Both the position numbers and the translations under genes were made by a program. The notes under the pieces were generated by a model. The model did not search any database and was not told the origin of the DNA. It saw only the letters and a program-made list of their open reading frames with translations. 64,000 nucleotides of DNA. Origin: Neckera pumila. Lineage: Eukaryota; Streptophyta; Bryopsida; Hypnales; Neckeraceae. The stretch lies in NCBI GenBank assembly GCA_963969595.1, contig OZ018408.1:45943022-46007021 (forward strand), given 5' to 3'. This document shows, piece by piece, positions 24,201-35,742 of the stretch; the first letter of the stretch is position 1; the number at the start of each line of letters is the position of its first letter.

Positions 24201-25438
24201 CTTACTATGATTTCTGATTTGTTGCCACATTACGTGTTGAGATGCTGAAATGAGATTGCAAAATCTTCTCTTATTGGTATAAGCTGATCTCTTGTATTCT
24301 ACTCTTTATATTGGAGTTTCAGATCTTACATCTTTGAGAATGTGCTCTCCTATTGGTGGCTAGCCAGCCATCATCCCTGCTCTTGTACTTAGAGATTTAG
24401 CCTCCTTTTTTATATTTTGCAGTATCACAGTCGAAAGGGAAGCACTCAGTTTGGGGATCCACCGGGTCCATCCAACAAGTGCATTCCCTACTACCATGCA
24501 CGTCTGGCGGCAAGCTTGTTCCTGGGTCCTTTGTAAGTGGAGGATGTCAAACTCAGGATGAAGCGACAGAAACAGGAAATGACGATTCACAACAGGTGGT
24601 TGACTTGCCAGTAAAACTACCCTATGCTGCTCGGCTGCACCAGTCCGGGGGCACGCAGGCTCTCTCAAGTGCTGTAGTACCGCTGGATAGTAATGCCCTG
24701 CGAGTGGTGGAAGCCACAGCTGGTAAGAGCCTGCACATACATGTGTGTTCATTTGATTTTGGGATGCCCTTGCGTACTTTAGCAGTCTTCTAGTGTAGAG
24801 CGAAGTAGGCTTGGGGTGGTAGTACATTGTTTACTGGGTTCTTGCAAGAAACGTGCAAGCTTCAATGACGAGTTGGAATGCTGTATGTTTTGCTGAGGTA
24901 CAGTCTACATGTTCCCATTTGCCACAAATCCTAATAATCGTGAACTCACGTGTTTCCACTTGCATTCATGGTGTCGATCTTCTGAGTCACACTCCTCCTG
25001 TGCCTCCTTTCCGATGCATTCAGTTCGTTTTTGGAGGTGATTACCAATTTGTATGGTTCAGCAGGGGTTGGGCATGGAGAACCTGCTGCATATAATGTGG
25101 TAGAGGACAAAAGTGATGATGACGATGGAGCTGAGAAAGGGATTGAACCGGACGCACATGAAAATGAAAGTGGGAAGGGGATGCACGGGACTGGAGAGGG
25201 GCGTTATTCTATCACCGGTAAAAGAGCCCACATTCATGCCTTGGAAGAGCAGGGGTTTCGAAAAAAGGTTAGTGTATCAAGTTTGGGGAAATCGAGTGGA
25301 GAACTGGAAAAGGCAGGTAAAGCTCAAGTGCCAGCCCCTACAATGCGTCACACTCGCCATTCTCTTGCCAAACAGGTTGAGGCCGAGGCAGCAGAGAAAC
25401 CCAAGAAGAGCGGTAGGGGTAGGCCTAAGAACAAGTGA
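21257..25438 (+). CDS. Coiled-coil RING-H2 protein with AT-hook-like tail (four exons)
   Basis: Proposed exons 21257-22135, 22509-23205, 24423-24722 and 25065-25438. All junctions are GT-AG and phases agree, giving 749 residues. Residues ~1-293: a basic N-terminus, then two helical blocks rich in Glu/Lys (EEVLRVEEEFLVG, ADAKEAAENVTAAEEALAKI). Residues ~294-420: predicted coiled coil (LKKLDELKCDRDVLARKL, VCEEILEFRRHKEAVADEI). Residues 437-476: a RING-H2 finger, C-x2-C-x12-C-x-H-x2-H-x2-C-x11-C-x2-C, implying E3 ubiquitin-ligase activity. The C-terminal exons are low-complexity and acidic and end in KSGRGRPKNK, which resembles an AT-hook. I do not recognise the full architecture. Intron 3 is a repeat shared with the DDE-like gene at 31.6-35.7 kb. 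It could be a host gene or part of a large mobile element. The first intron (22136-22508) is the least certain. Confidence 0.68.
23206..24424 (+). repeat. Intron-forming repeat block, copy A
   Basis: Occupies intron 3 of the RING gene almost exactly. It is closely similar (estimated above 85% by eye outside the minisatellite) to the reverse complement of 33872-34908. Similarity starts within a few bases of the GT donor (CTCATTCCGTTCTC) and ends at the AG acceptor (ATTTTGCAG versus ATTTTGCAA in copy B). The centre, ~23700-23930, is a minisatellite of the 20-mer TGTATGTGCTAGGGTGCTAC and variants. Distinctive shared non-repeat words include GGTTTGATTGAAAACRACC and TGGTGGCTAGCCAGCCATC. Confidence 0.85.
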
Positions 25439-28400
25439 TCGTTTTTTTTGGGTTGAAAATGTGTATCCCAGAGGTCTGTTGCATCTTCGCAACCACAATG
25501 TCATACATTTTGTACAGGTGGATGCTACAGGCCGCATGCAGGTATTTGGGGTTTTGTTTTGAGAATTGAGACTGGGTTATTATTTTGACGAGAATGGAGT
25601 CTGCACAAACAACAACTTGCTGAAGGTTTACTGGATGGAGATCAAGCAACAGAGCAAGCTCGATTGGCAGACTAGCACTCCAGCTTCTGTGCAAACCTGG
25701 TCTGCATGCTATACTTCTCTGAGCTAGTAGATACTGGGTGTCATCTCTTTCAGACGAGTATAGATGGAGAGGAATTTGTACTTCACAGATGTACTGCCTA
25801 AGCAACTATATCAGGAATTTTTGTTTCATTCATTTACTTGTAGTTGACGTGTGAAACGGATGTGGTGTACGAGATGCTGCCTAAGTATATCTCTTTTTTG
25901 GTGGCCTGTCCAGTGAGACCAACAGGGGACACCGGTCCAAAAAATGCCCTAATTGACAATAGCAAGCTGCCAACTTTATTTGCACCTAGATTTGTAGCAA
26001 CAAGTTTACTCTATTGATTGCATGAGTGCACACATCACGAGCTTGCAAAAACAACTTGTATAGTAAAATTCATTGAATCATCATGCTACATGTTCGTGCC
26101 CTCCTTTCAATTTTTGGTTATAATGTTGACCTTGAGTACTGGATTTGCCTTATTTGCGATGCAGATCTTCTACTTATTTATTATTTAGTGATTGCTACAC
26201 ATTTTGTAGTGCCAAACTAGTTTGCTTTGGGCTTAGTTCTTGTTATGGCCTTAGAACAAGTTATTGTGCACACTTTTTGTTGTAAATATCAAATTGCACT
26301 AATCATTTATTGCTTTGAAAAATGACTACATTTATATTCTAGAAGGGAGTGAAAAGTTTAGTATACACTAAACTTGTCTTTAAACTTGTCTTCAAAATTG
26401 TCTTCAAAATTATTGGTTTGTCAAGTCTCATTGTCTCATATTGCCATAGTGTCCACAATATTTAATCCCTAAATGTTCTAGGCCTTTATTGAGCTTCTAG
26501 GAATTTGCTCCAAATTGAACCAAAAGACAACATTTGGATAAGTTATATCAATATTTTGTAAATGTAACCATACATAATCAAACTAGACACATTAGAGATC
26601 ACATAGGATAAAAAAGCACAACAATAACGCTTATCAATTGAAAGAATGTAATGTTTAATCATAAGGATGTTAAAATTGCAGAAGTGATTTGAAGTCTTTT
26701 AATCCTTTTTTCACATGTCAAATCTAAAATGTGGTCACCCAAAAAATGAACTTTGAGGGCCTAACATACATAACCGGAATCAAATAATCACTTTTCAAAA
26801 ACTACTCAACAATTTTCTAAATGGGATTCTAATGGCTAAAAAGAAATTTCTACTGGGATTTTTTATCCAAGATCTAGTTTATTTGAGGCTTGTTTCTTAA
26901 AGTCCTCAACACTATGGTCAGTAAAGATTGCAATAAACAACCTTGCAAAAAAACTTAAATAGAAAAATCATAATCAATTATTATCAAAATTGGATTTATA
27001 GTGCTAAAACTAGAGTTCAAAAAGAAAGTTTTCAAAAATACATACTACTAAAATAAATTATTTAGTTAAGATTTATTTTAACTTCAAACTTTTGTCAAGA
27101 CTAAGAAGGAAAATACTACAACAAAGTCACGTTGTAAATTGCAACATAAGCATGTCAACAATTACATCTTCATGTGTTCAAAATACACCTTGTTATTGGA
27201 AAGCAATATTTTTTAATATTAAATTTGATGCAATTTTTTTATTTGAATTCTTTACTACATGGTAAAACTTTTGCCTACAGCATATGTTTGCTCATTTTAG
27301 TTGTAACCTTATTATGTATAATATATTATGAAATGCAGAATTTGTCTCTAATTCCAAGAGGATGGAGTGTCAACTTAGTCTATAAATGGAAAGTTGGGTA
27401 TAATTCTATGAACTCTATTTTATGTATGATATTTTTTTTTAATAGAAAAATAGATTTGTTTTAGGGATTATAGTTTTCATTTCCAATTTCCTATCAATGT
27501 GTTATGTGTAAAAGCAAAAGGTATGGCATCCATGCTACAAAATGGATTTTGTAGGCCAAAAAAAAAATTGACAATCATTTATTAAAATTTGTTATAGAAA
27601 TATTCTTGTGTATATGGAAAGATTTGATACTTTCTATTTGGGTTGCTAATGAAAAAGTCAAAGAAAGTCTTATGTTGGAAAAAACCATAGCATTGATTTT
27701 TTTTAAATAAATGATTGCATTCATTTTTTAATTCAATTTTTATAGTTTTTTGCAAAAATCAAGTTTGACATGGTTTAATTTCCTCTCTAAAGTCTAAACC
27801 GTAAATCTCATTATTGGGATTATATTTCATTTATGTATTTTTATCAAATTATTATTATTTTTAAATTACATAATATAAGTATATAGATTTTTGGTTTGAA
27901 ACAAGGTAGTACCTTCAATTCATTTTGTATTTTTATAAAACTCTAGGTGAAATATTCTTTTATTTTTTGATACAACCAAGGTTGTAATATTCTTTTTCAT
28001 CTTCCTTTTTCTGAATAAGGCATATTTGGGTTCATTTTGTATTTTTGTATAGAGCTAGGTTGTTGATTTTTTTTTTATAACAATATAGGTTTTGAAATAG
28101 TATTTTTTTTAAAAACAAAATAGGCCTACATTCTTTTCTTATTTTTGTAGTGACCATATTTTGTACTTTTCCTTTTCTGTTACGAACTAGGTCCATCAAT
28201 GAGATTTGATTGGAAATATGAGTAAAAAAGCACAGGTTTCTATACTACAGGGGCTTCTACAATGTAGCAGTGGATGGTTCTTCCAGCAAAGTAGAAATTT
28301 AGGCAATGTCAGACAATGAGGCTCCACACTCATCCAGAGTCTTTGATTGGTTGCTAGGTTGTTTTCTTGTCTAATTTGTATAATTGTCTCTTTAGTTTGA

Positions 28401-29159
28401 CCCGCTCCATCGGTAGAAAGTTGCACACTAACCGGAAAGTTCTAACTTCTGAAAATGGTAGGTAAAGTCTGCCATGTCAGTTTTGTACATGGTCATTGTA
28501 TTGCCAGCGTTTCCTTCTGAAAGCGTATTTTTTGCAAGAGCAATGTATCTCTAGTCTTTAAGAATTATAGCCAATACTTTAAATGAATTAGCTCATTTGA
28601 ATTTCAATTGTACTAAGCCCTTCTAAAGCCAAGAAGAAAAGAAAAGAAATTAAAAACTAAAAAATGCAACTTCTAAGCCCTACTGAATGTTGAAATATGG
28701 CCAAATACAAGACTTTTAGTTAGTGCACAGTATACAAGGAATTTTCCAAGACATTAGAATCATTCAAAAAAGCAACAAAAAATTTGTATCACTGGTCAAT
28801 TGCTACCATGTTCTGTTGTCAAAATCTCATTGAAGGAAACCCTCATGAAGGAAGACAAACATTGCTATGTATACAGAAACTTGCACTAAAGCAACCAAAT
28901 AGGTTATATGACAATGTGTGGAATAAATTTTAGAAACTTTAATTGCATAGATTGCAAGAAATTGAGTTCAAAATGAAGCATTAAAGAAAATTTCAGGCCT
29001 CCGAAGGACTAAGTCTCTATAGCCTTTCAAAGTACCCTAAATTTTGTTTTTTGGGGGTTGATTCAAATATCTTTTTTCCCCTATTTCCACGTACAGCTGA
29101 AATTACATTGATAGTGGCGCACAAACCCAATTTTACGAGTTAAAATTTTATTAAAAAAC

Positions 29160-29168
<9 letters not shown>
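25439..29168. other. Intergenic, no gene supported
   Basis: The first ~400 bp are probably the 3' untranslated region of the RING gene. The rest is AT-rich with only short AT-driven open frames. Positions 27780-28160 reiterate TTTTTGTAT/TAGGTTG-type words. No RNA gene was found. Confidence 0.5.

Positions 29169-29202
<34 letters not shown>
29169..29202. repeat. (TA)17 microsatellite
   Basis: An uninterrupted TA dinucleotide run of 34 bp. Just downstream, 29233-29275 repeats CCACTCCCGGTT-like words three times. Confidence 0.95.
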
Positions 29203-29203
<1 letters not shown>

Positions 29204-29649
29204 TAGTGTGGCCCTCTGCCATTGACCCAATTTTCATCCACTCCCAGTTCCACTCCCGGTTCCACTCCCGGTACCAAGAATCAAAGTTAGTAGAAGTAAT
29301 TTTCTAATTTTTTAATCAATAAATACTTTGAAATTCAATAACTTCTGTACCATAGCTCCAAACGCCACAAAACCAAGTCGGTGCACCCTTCCTCATTGAG
29401 GGGTTTCCGACGGTACCAAGCACACGGCCGGAGGACGCACGGTCAAGGAGATCTCAACGTGACAAAACAAAAGAAAACAAACAAAACAAAATAAACAAAC
29501 AACCTAATTTAAAGTATATATATTTAAGGTATATATATAATCTTATCTTAAAAATATATAAATTTATATCTTTAAAAAAATATACAAAATCTGACTGCTC
29601 ACCAAAGGACTTTTTTTGATTGACGCGCCAAGCTTGAAATAGCTTGGCA

Positions 29650-30413
29650 TCTCAATTTGGAGCAACCCTCCAAAAGGCTGATATTTCCTCTAATGGAAAG
29701 CAATTTTTTCTGTACTTTCTGTGACTAGGTTATTAGACTTTGAATCTTTTTAACTTTATTTTTTTGCATTACAAAGTTTAAATGAAAAAAGAATTATCAT
29801 GAAGAATTGATTTGAGAGTCTAAAAAGAATAAAATAAAATAATATGATTTTTCATAATTTCAAAAACTATTAAATAGAAGTAGGTACAACATAGATGGAG
29901 AGAACTAAATCATCAATAGCTCTAAGTTGGAATTAAAATACACTATGTCCAATAGCAAGATTGTTCCAACAATCAAAGTTAATCCTATGGAACTTTTTTT
30001 CATGGAAAATGTGAAAATTGAACTAAAAAATGAACTCAATCCGTTATTTTTTTGTAAAGACGCTTTGATTGCCCCTGAAACAAGTTGCTCCATATTTTTT
30101 ACATCACTCATCCAAATGGAATGAATCAAAGCTTTCTATATAGACAAAAAACAATTTGTGGGGAAAAACAAACAAACTTTTATCAAGTTTCTGTAGATTT
30201 CTTTTGTTGCCCAGTATCCCAAATTTTGCGCTTATTGTGGCATAACTTTTGCTTTTAGGGACCCATTGAAAGAAAGATTATATTCCTAGAAAGCTAATGT
30301 ATAATTTATCTATCTCTAGAAAAAATACAAATTTTTTGCCAAAAATTGAGATCCTAGGAACTTGCAAGAAATCTATTTTGTCCCGGGTAGAAATAACATG
30401 ACTTTAGGGGTTC
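29650..30413 (+). mobile_element. Family X non-coding element, copy 4
   Basis: Core blocks match the 45.1-46.4 kb copy in order: TAGAAGTAGGT, AATAGCTCT.AGTTGGAATTAAAA, CCAATAG...GATTGTTC, AATGAATCAAAGCTT, GGCATAACTTTTGCT and AGAAAGCTAATGT. The right end reads ACTTTAGGGGTT, matching the family end; the left end is diverged, so the start is approximate. No coding capacity. Confidence 0.65.
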
Positions 30414-31485
30414 AGTTGTATTGCACAATTTAATTGAAATTTGTGACAAATTTCTTATTTAATCACATTGGATTTTCAAATCTTGAATTCTCTGTATTAG
30501 TTATTCCTTACATCCCTATGGTTAAATTATTCTAGAAAGTGGCAAAACTGCCATTTTCGAATGCATTGAGAAAAAATGCAAAAGAATTTTGTTTTTGTAA
30601 AATTAACCAAAGAAAGTTGTACTTAAATAAAATGAAAATGTGGAGAATTTCTTTTGCAAAATTAACCATGTGGATTGCATGATCTTAGCCATCAAAATGA
30701 AGAAGCACATTTCTTTCAATTCTTTGAAACCATGAAATTTCATCTTTCAAAAAAATCATAAAACGAGTATTTCCACAAACTTGTAATAAAAGACATAATC
30801 TTGAGGAAGCAAGTTTTGAATATTGTATAAAAGACTCAACAAGAAATACTTCACATATTCATTATGGCAAAAAATATTAAATAAAAGGAGGTACAGAATG
30901 TTGGGAAACACTACCGTGCGCCATGCTTTGCATCGAACATCCTAAAGGGGTTAAAGAAGCAGTTCAACTGATACAGTCCAGCTCTAGTCAAGCTGGACGC
31001 TGACACACTCCAATTCATTATGCATAGATGCACGGTGCGGCCTAATTATGCTGCAGATGCTTCAGGCAAGGCTCGGTTGCCGCTTTTTTTTTTTTTAAAT
31101 CTCTGGTCATCTATGCTGCAGATGCTTTCAAGGCAGGGGGGAGGGGCCTCAGTGGCTGCTCATTATGCAACTGCAGATGGCTGGTCACTTGCTCCAGTTT
31201 CAGTTCCAGTTGCAGGAGGGTATTTCTTTAGTGCAAATTCTTGAGTTACTGATCATTTAAAGGACATAAGTACAAGTTTGCCTAAAACGCGAGTCCAAAT
31301 TATCTCCCAAAACGTGAAATGCAAGTGCAAGCCCCACGTACATGACATTCACACAACTGATACACCACAAGCCAGTCATAGCAGTTTAAGAATGCTATTC
31401 GAAAATCTGGCAGCAAGATGTGCAAGTTCACATGGCATACTAAGTGCAAGGCAACGATTTCCTGTAAGTTCATTGAAATGAATTC
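30414..31485. other. Intergenic, no gene supported
   Basis: AT-rich to ~30900, then more balanced sequence. The word ATGCTGCAGATGCTT occurs at ~31050 and ~31113 on either side of a T-rich run. No gene is supported. Confidence 0.45.
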
Positions 31486-31555
31486 GTATTAAATAAAATA
31501 CGGTTACAAAAGGCATATTTGTATTAAATAAAATACGGTTACAAAAGGAATATGC
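31486..31555. repeat. Two-copy 35-bp tandem repeat
   Basis: GTATTAAATAAAATACGGTT is followed by ACAAAAGG and then repeats with a period of 35 bp. It lies just beyond the stop codon of the minus-strand DDE-like gene, probably in its 3' untranslated region. Confidence 0.85.
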
Positions 31556-32206
31556 ATAGATTGCACCAAGAAACAATGTGTCCACACATAATGTACAATC
31601 TCCTCTTCCAAGACCACAGATTCCTCCACTGCTAATCTAACAATGCTGCGGCACGGGCAGCCTCATCAATAATCTCCTTCACATCAAGCTTCAACTCAAA
31701 CCCTGCAAACCGACTCTTCACAGGGTGCGAGATAGGAGGCAAGCTGAATTTTGAAGTCAACAGCAAATGGCTATAAACCAAACTCGGTTCCTTATCGTTT
31801 CTCAACAAATAAGTACGACTACCTTCTTTAAGACGCTCGTACCAGAAACCTGAAAAAATAACGTCCCCAGGGCCATACCCATTCCCTTCTGGGTCTGTGA
31901 AGCTGTCTTGAAGCGTGCGTGTTGCAGTATGCACTAGCATCAGCCAATATGGCTCCTCCTGAAGTGGTGAACGCAAAGCAACATTACCTCCAATGCAAAG
32001 CCCATCAGCGATCCACTCACGGTCAGGACCAGCTTCCACCTCCTCCTCGTCGTTGTACAATCGGCGAGCTTGGCTTGGTCGCTTTGGAGTCAACCTTTTG
32101 GTTGCACATGCAATTACAGATGAGTGCCCACATTCACTCAGTCAGTAATGCCTCCAATAAATAAATCAAGGCAGCATACCACGTAAGTCAGAACATCATG
32201 CAGCTG

Positions 32207-32312
32207 TTTGCCAAAATACCCAACATAAACCAATACAACAGCATTCAAGAAAGAGTCTGTTTGCCAAAATACCCAACATAAATCAATACAGCAGCATTCA
32301 AGAAAGAGTCTG
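32207..32312. repeat. 53-bp tandem duplication
   Basis: TTTGCCAAAATACCCAACAT...AAGAGTCTG occurs twice in a row (32207-32259 and 32260-32312) with only two or three differences. It lies between the exon 2 stop and the last exon of the DDE-like gene, in a putative intron. Confidence 0.92.
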
Positions 32313-33871
32313 ACAAAGTCAGCTACAAAGGGAGAACTCCCACTTGTGCAAGATGAAGCTAGGAGCATGATCTGATTGGTAACAAGGACTCTCATAGTCA
32401 TAACCAAGACAAGAATGACAGAGGCAGCTCAATTGCCGATACTGTATCAACGTCGGGTCTCTGGCGGACACAGACCGGCACTGGTGATTTCCCATGCTGC
32501 CGGGCACCGTTTCAGCCTGAAGAGGGTCTGTTCTGTCCACCGAACCAGGTCCAAAGATTGGAATCTCCCAAAAAAATTTACTTGTAGTGCACCGTGCACC
32601 CCGTGGCCCCGCATGGGCTTTCCTAGATTCCTCTTTCAAGAACGCCACGATTTCTGCAGCATTCTGGAGCTTGCGCCCATCCACCTTCATTTGTTCCTTT
32701 CGTATCTCTTTTTTTAGAAGAGCACCTGCACCATCCACTTCCCCCTTCCCATGCCCACTTCCAAAATAATTCCAGCACATTTGGCATCCAGAATTTAAAC
32801 TCACACCACTAGTGAGATTAGGATACCTACTAATGAAATACCAAGCACGTGAAGACTTAAACTGACCACTACATCCATCAGACCAGACAATGTGATTAGA
32901 AGGTGAAAAACCTTGACTACGCACATGCTCCCAGTTCAACATGAAGCACTTTTGCACGTACAAAGAGTCGTGGGTTTTGTCATCAGAAATGTAATAATGA
33001 ATTTCTTTCAGAAGCAGTGGCTCTTCGTTTTCAGCTCTCCATGCAGGATTAGGTCTGTAGGTTATATGCACTAGAATGGTTATCTGGTCATTATGCCAAT
33101 GCATTGATTGGATTTCGTTCTGAACCTTGAGAGTATAATTTTCAGAGAAATCCACACAAGATATGAGAGTGTCTGCAGGAACAGACCCAAACAGCTCCCG
33201 GAATTGAAAATCCTGCCAAGTTGCAATGTAATTATGAAGTACAAAAGCTTGTAGTTTGGGTTTGAGGTAAGCGATTAACTCACGCGGTGGTGACTCTCAA
33301 TACTCCATTGTCACCACTTTCTTTGGATTTCCATCTGCAGTTGTTCCCACTACCTTGTATCCAATGCTTTTCCACTTCACGAGCTGGTTAGTGCTTTCTT
33401 CAAGTGGACAAACCCTAAGTAGCTGTAAGCCACAATCTGGACACTCTCCTAGTAAACAAGCCCGACGATGCCAAGTAGAGAACTCGACTTTCTCACATAA
33501 AATGGATGACCACAAGTTTGTTAGTCGTTCATATACTTCACGATGAGCATTGCAGAAGCGGCCATCATTTGCAGAATCCAGACCACCACAAACAAATTCA
33601 CATTCACAATTGCAACTACTGTGAACTCCAAGCTTATCTACACGCATGGTGTCAAGAGCTCTGAGTAGCTCTAGCAGCTCCTAATGATACTTACAACAAT
33701 ATGTATTCCATAGCCGTAAACGCCTAACCCACCACGGTTTCATGCTCTCAAAAGAAGTTAAGCTACAGGGCAGGTTAGGATACATGGCCTTGAAGCTCGT
33801 GTAGAACTCGAGCTGCACAACCGTAGCTGCCGTTAGAAATATCCCAGAGGAAGATACTAAACATTCACAGA

Positions 33872-34908
33872 TATTGCAAAATGAGAGCAAGGGGGCTAAA
33901 TCTGTAAGTACAGGAGCAAGGTGATGGCTGGCTAGCCACCAATAGGACAGCACATTCTCAAAGATGTAAGATCTGAAACTCCAATAGAAAGAGTAGAATA
34001 GAAGAGATCAGTTGATACTAAAGCATGAATTCTAGCAACACAGCATATCTAGTAGCACCCTAGCCCATACAGTAGCACTGAAGCACATACATTAGCACCC
34101 AATCACATACAGTACCACCCTAGCACATACAATAGCACCCTAGCACATACAGTAGCAAACAAGCATATACAGTAGCAACCAAGCATATACAGTAGCACCC
34201 TAGCACATAGGGTAGCACCCAAGCACATACAGTAGCAACCAAGCACATACAGTAGCAACCAAGTACATAATTTAGCACCCTAGCACATACACTAGCACCC
34301 AAGCACATACACTAGCACCCAAGCACATACACTAGGAAGGAAGTAGCATTTCTAGGAAGAAAGCAGAGATGGTAGCATCCAAGCACATATTCCAGCAACA
34401 AAGGATAAATTCGAGCATCAAAGCAGTCATCTAGAAACATACTAGCACACAAGCACAAATTCTAGGAAGTAAGTAGAATTTCTAGCAACAAATAAACGGT
34501 AGTAGCACCCAAGCACATGTTCTAACAAGTGATTGGCTACATTTTTAGCAACACAGCCAACATAGTACCAACCACGCACATTTTCTAGCCAGAAAGCAGA
34601 ATTTCAAGCAAGAACTCAGAACTTATAGCAACACAACAAGCACAAAAGGATCCTAGCGAACTTTGAAGCAATAGAGCCAATATTCAAGCAAGAGAAGAAG
34701 TATTGTATGAAAACAACATGTTATAAATCAGGGATGCACATATTCAAGTAGAGGCGCACATTCTCAAGGCATGAAACAAATTCTGAGCATTGACTGAGGT
34801 TTATTTCCAAGCAACGTTGCACCTTGAGAGGTGAAGAAGGTTGTTTTCAATCAAACCCCAATCCAGTAGCACAGTTGAAGGAGAGAACGGAATGAGGCTA
34901 CAGAATAC
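33872..34908 (-). repeat. Intron-forming repeat block, copy B
   Basis: Reverse complement of this segment matches 23206-24424. It begins at the GT donor of the DDE-like gene's first intron and runs to an ATTTTGCAA that aligns with the functional ATTTTGCAG acceptor of copy A. Here that AG is lost and the next acceptor, TTGTGCAG, lies about 60 bp downstream at 33813. The minisatellite part (~34030-34340) repeats AGCACATACAGTAGCACCC, the complement of the copy A unit. Copy B carries extra segments near 34660-34740 that are absent from A. Confidence 0.85.
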
Positions 34909-35742
34909 CTGAGATACTTGTAGGAAATGGGTAGCATGGGAGACCCATTGCCGTGGACCCTCGTGGAAAGTCACAACATCTTTGCGGTTTGGGGACACTG
35001 TCGTTTCTTCCGCCCACCACTGCTCAACCAGAGTCTTCACATTTTCAGCAAGGGAGTCGCTCCGAGTTTTTCTCCGACAGTGCAGCCAAAATGCATCTTG
35101 AGCAGAGTCTAGTAGTACTCGTCTTCCTTGCGCCTTTGAGATATTACACCTGTCCACCCCTAACAGACCAGCAATTCCTCTTCTACTACCAACATTTCCC
35201 TTAGAAGCAAATGTACACAAAATATCCTTTGCCAATATAATTTTAGAAGTTTTCTGACCCACCAAGTGCTCTCTCATGCCTTCTCGCACACTGCTAAGAA
35301 CGGAATGTCCCAACTTCACAGATTCTAAGTTACTCAAGTACGCTGGAGTGATTTCAGCCATACAAATGTGTCCCAAGAGTTTCTCAACAGTGAGAGCTCG
35401 TATGTTCCTATCATACTGTTGAAGACGCTGTGCTGTAAACGCAGCAATTTCCTTCGCTACATGCGCACTAATTCTATTCACCCTAGATGCACACAAATTA
35501 GAAGTACCCGGCGATTCACAAGATGGATTGGAATCAATCGGGACTTCCCTGTTGGCGCCAGCTGCCTTCCTTGCCCTACAACGTCGTGTTCGCTCGTGAC
35601 TGTCTCTTTTGCGCTTTCCAGCATACCATGCTTGGTGTGCCTCTTCTAGTCCACCTTGTGCCTCCCCTAGTCCAGGTGGGGCACATTCTAATGCTTCAAC
35701 AGAAGCCAATTCTTCTGCCATTTCAGGAATCAGTGGCCTCAC

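Larger units (their letters stand above)
31632..35742 (-). pseudogene. DDE-like transposase gene with two in-frame stops
   Basis: Minus-strand exons: ~35742-34909 (ATG likely at 35721), 33812-~32319, and ~32096-31632. Exon 1 is basic at its start (AGKRKRDSHERTRRCRARK) and ends with the conserved ATHFLQVSQ. Exon 2 continues in phase 0 with LEFYTSFKAMYPN, KPWWVRRLRLWNTYCCKYH, a Cys/His-rich region (CNCECEFVC, FCNAH, WHRRACLLGECPDCG), then DFSENY (Asp ~33152), VWSDGCSGQFKS (Asp ~32879) and GSGHGKGEVDGAGA. The last three motifs look like the metal-binding core of a DDE-type enzyme (inference). TAG at 33683-33681 and TGA at 33299-33297 interrupt an otherwise open exon 2, so it is probably dead. 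I recall related uncharacterised proteins in non-seed plants and invertebrates. The exon 1-2 intron contains the block shared with the RING gene. Confidence 0.72.

Noticed and set aside
27174..27464. 96-codon AT-rich frame
   Set aside because: Starts at a TTG/ATG-like codon, composition matches the AT-rich background, and no domain is visible.
31049..31135. Direct repeat ATGCTGCAGATGCTT around a T-rich run as a retroposon target duplication
   Set aside because: The intervening sequence is only ~40 bp and unlike the SINE-like inserts; a local duplication is simpler.
34120..34308. Open frame with repeated CYCMCLVATVCA-type residues
   Set aside because: It is the translation of the intron minisatellite, not a gene.
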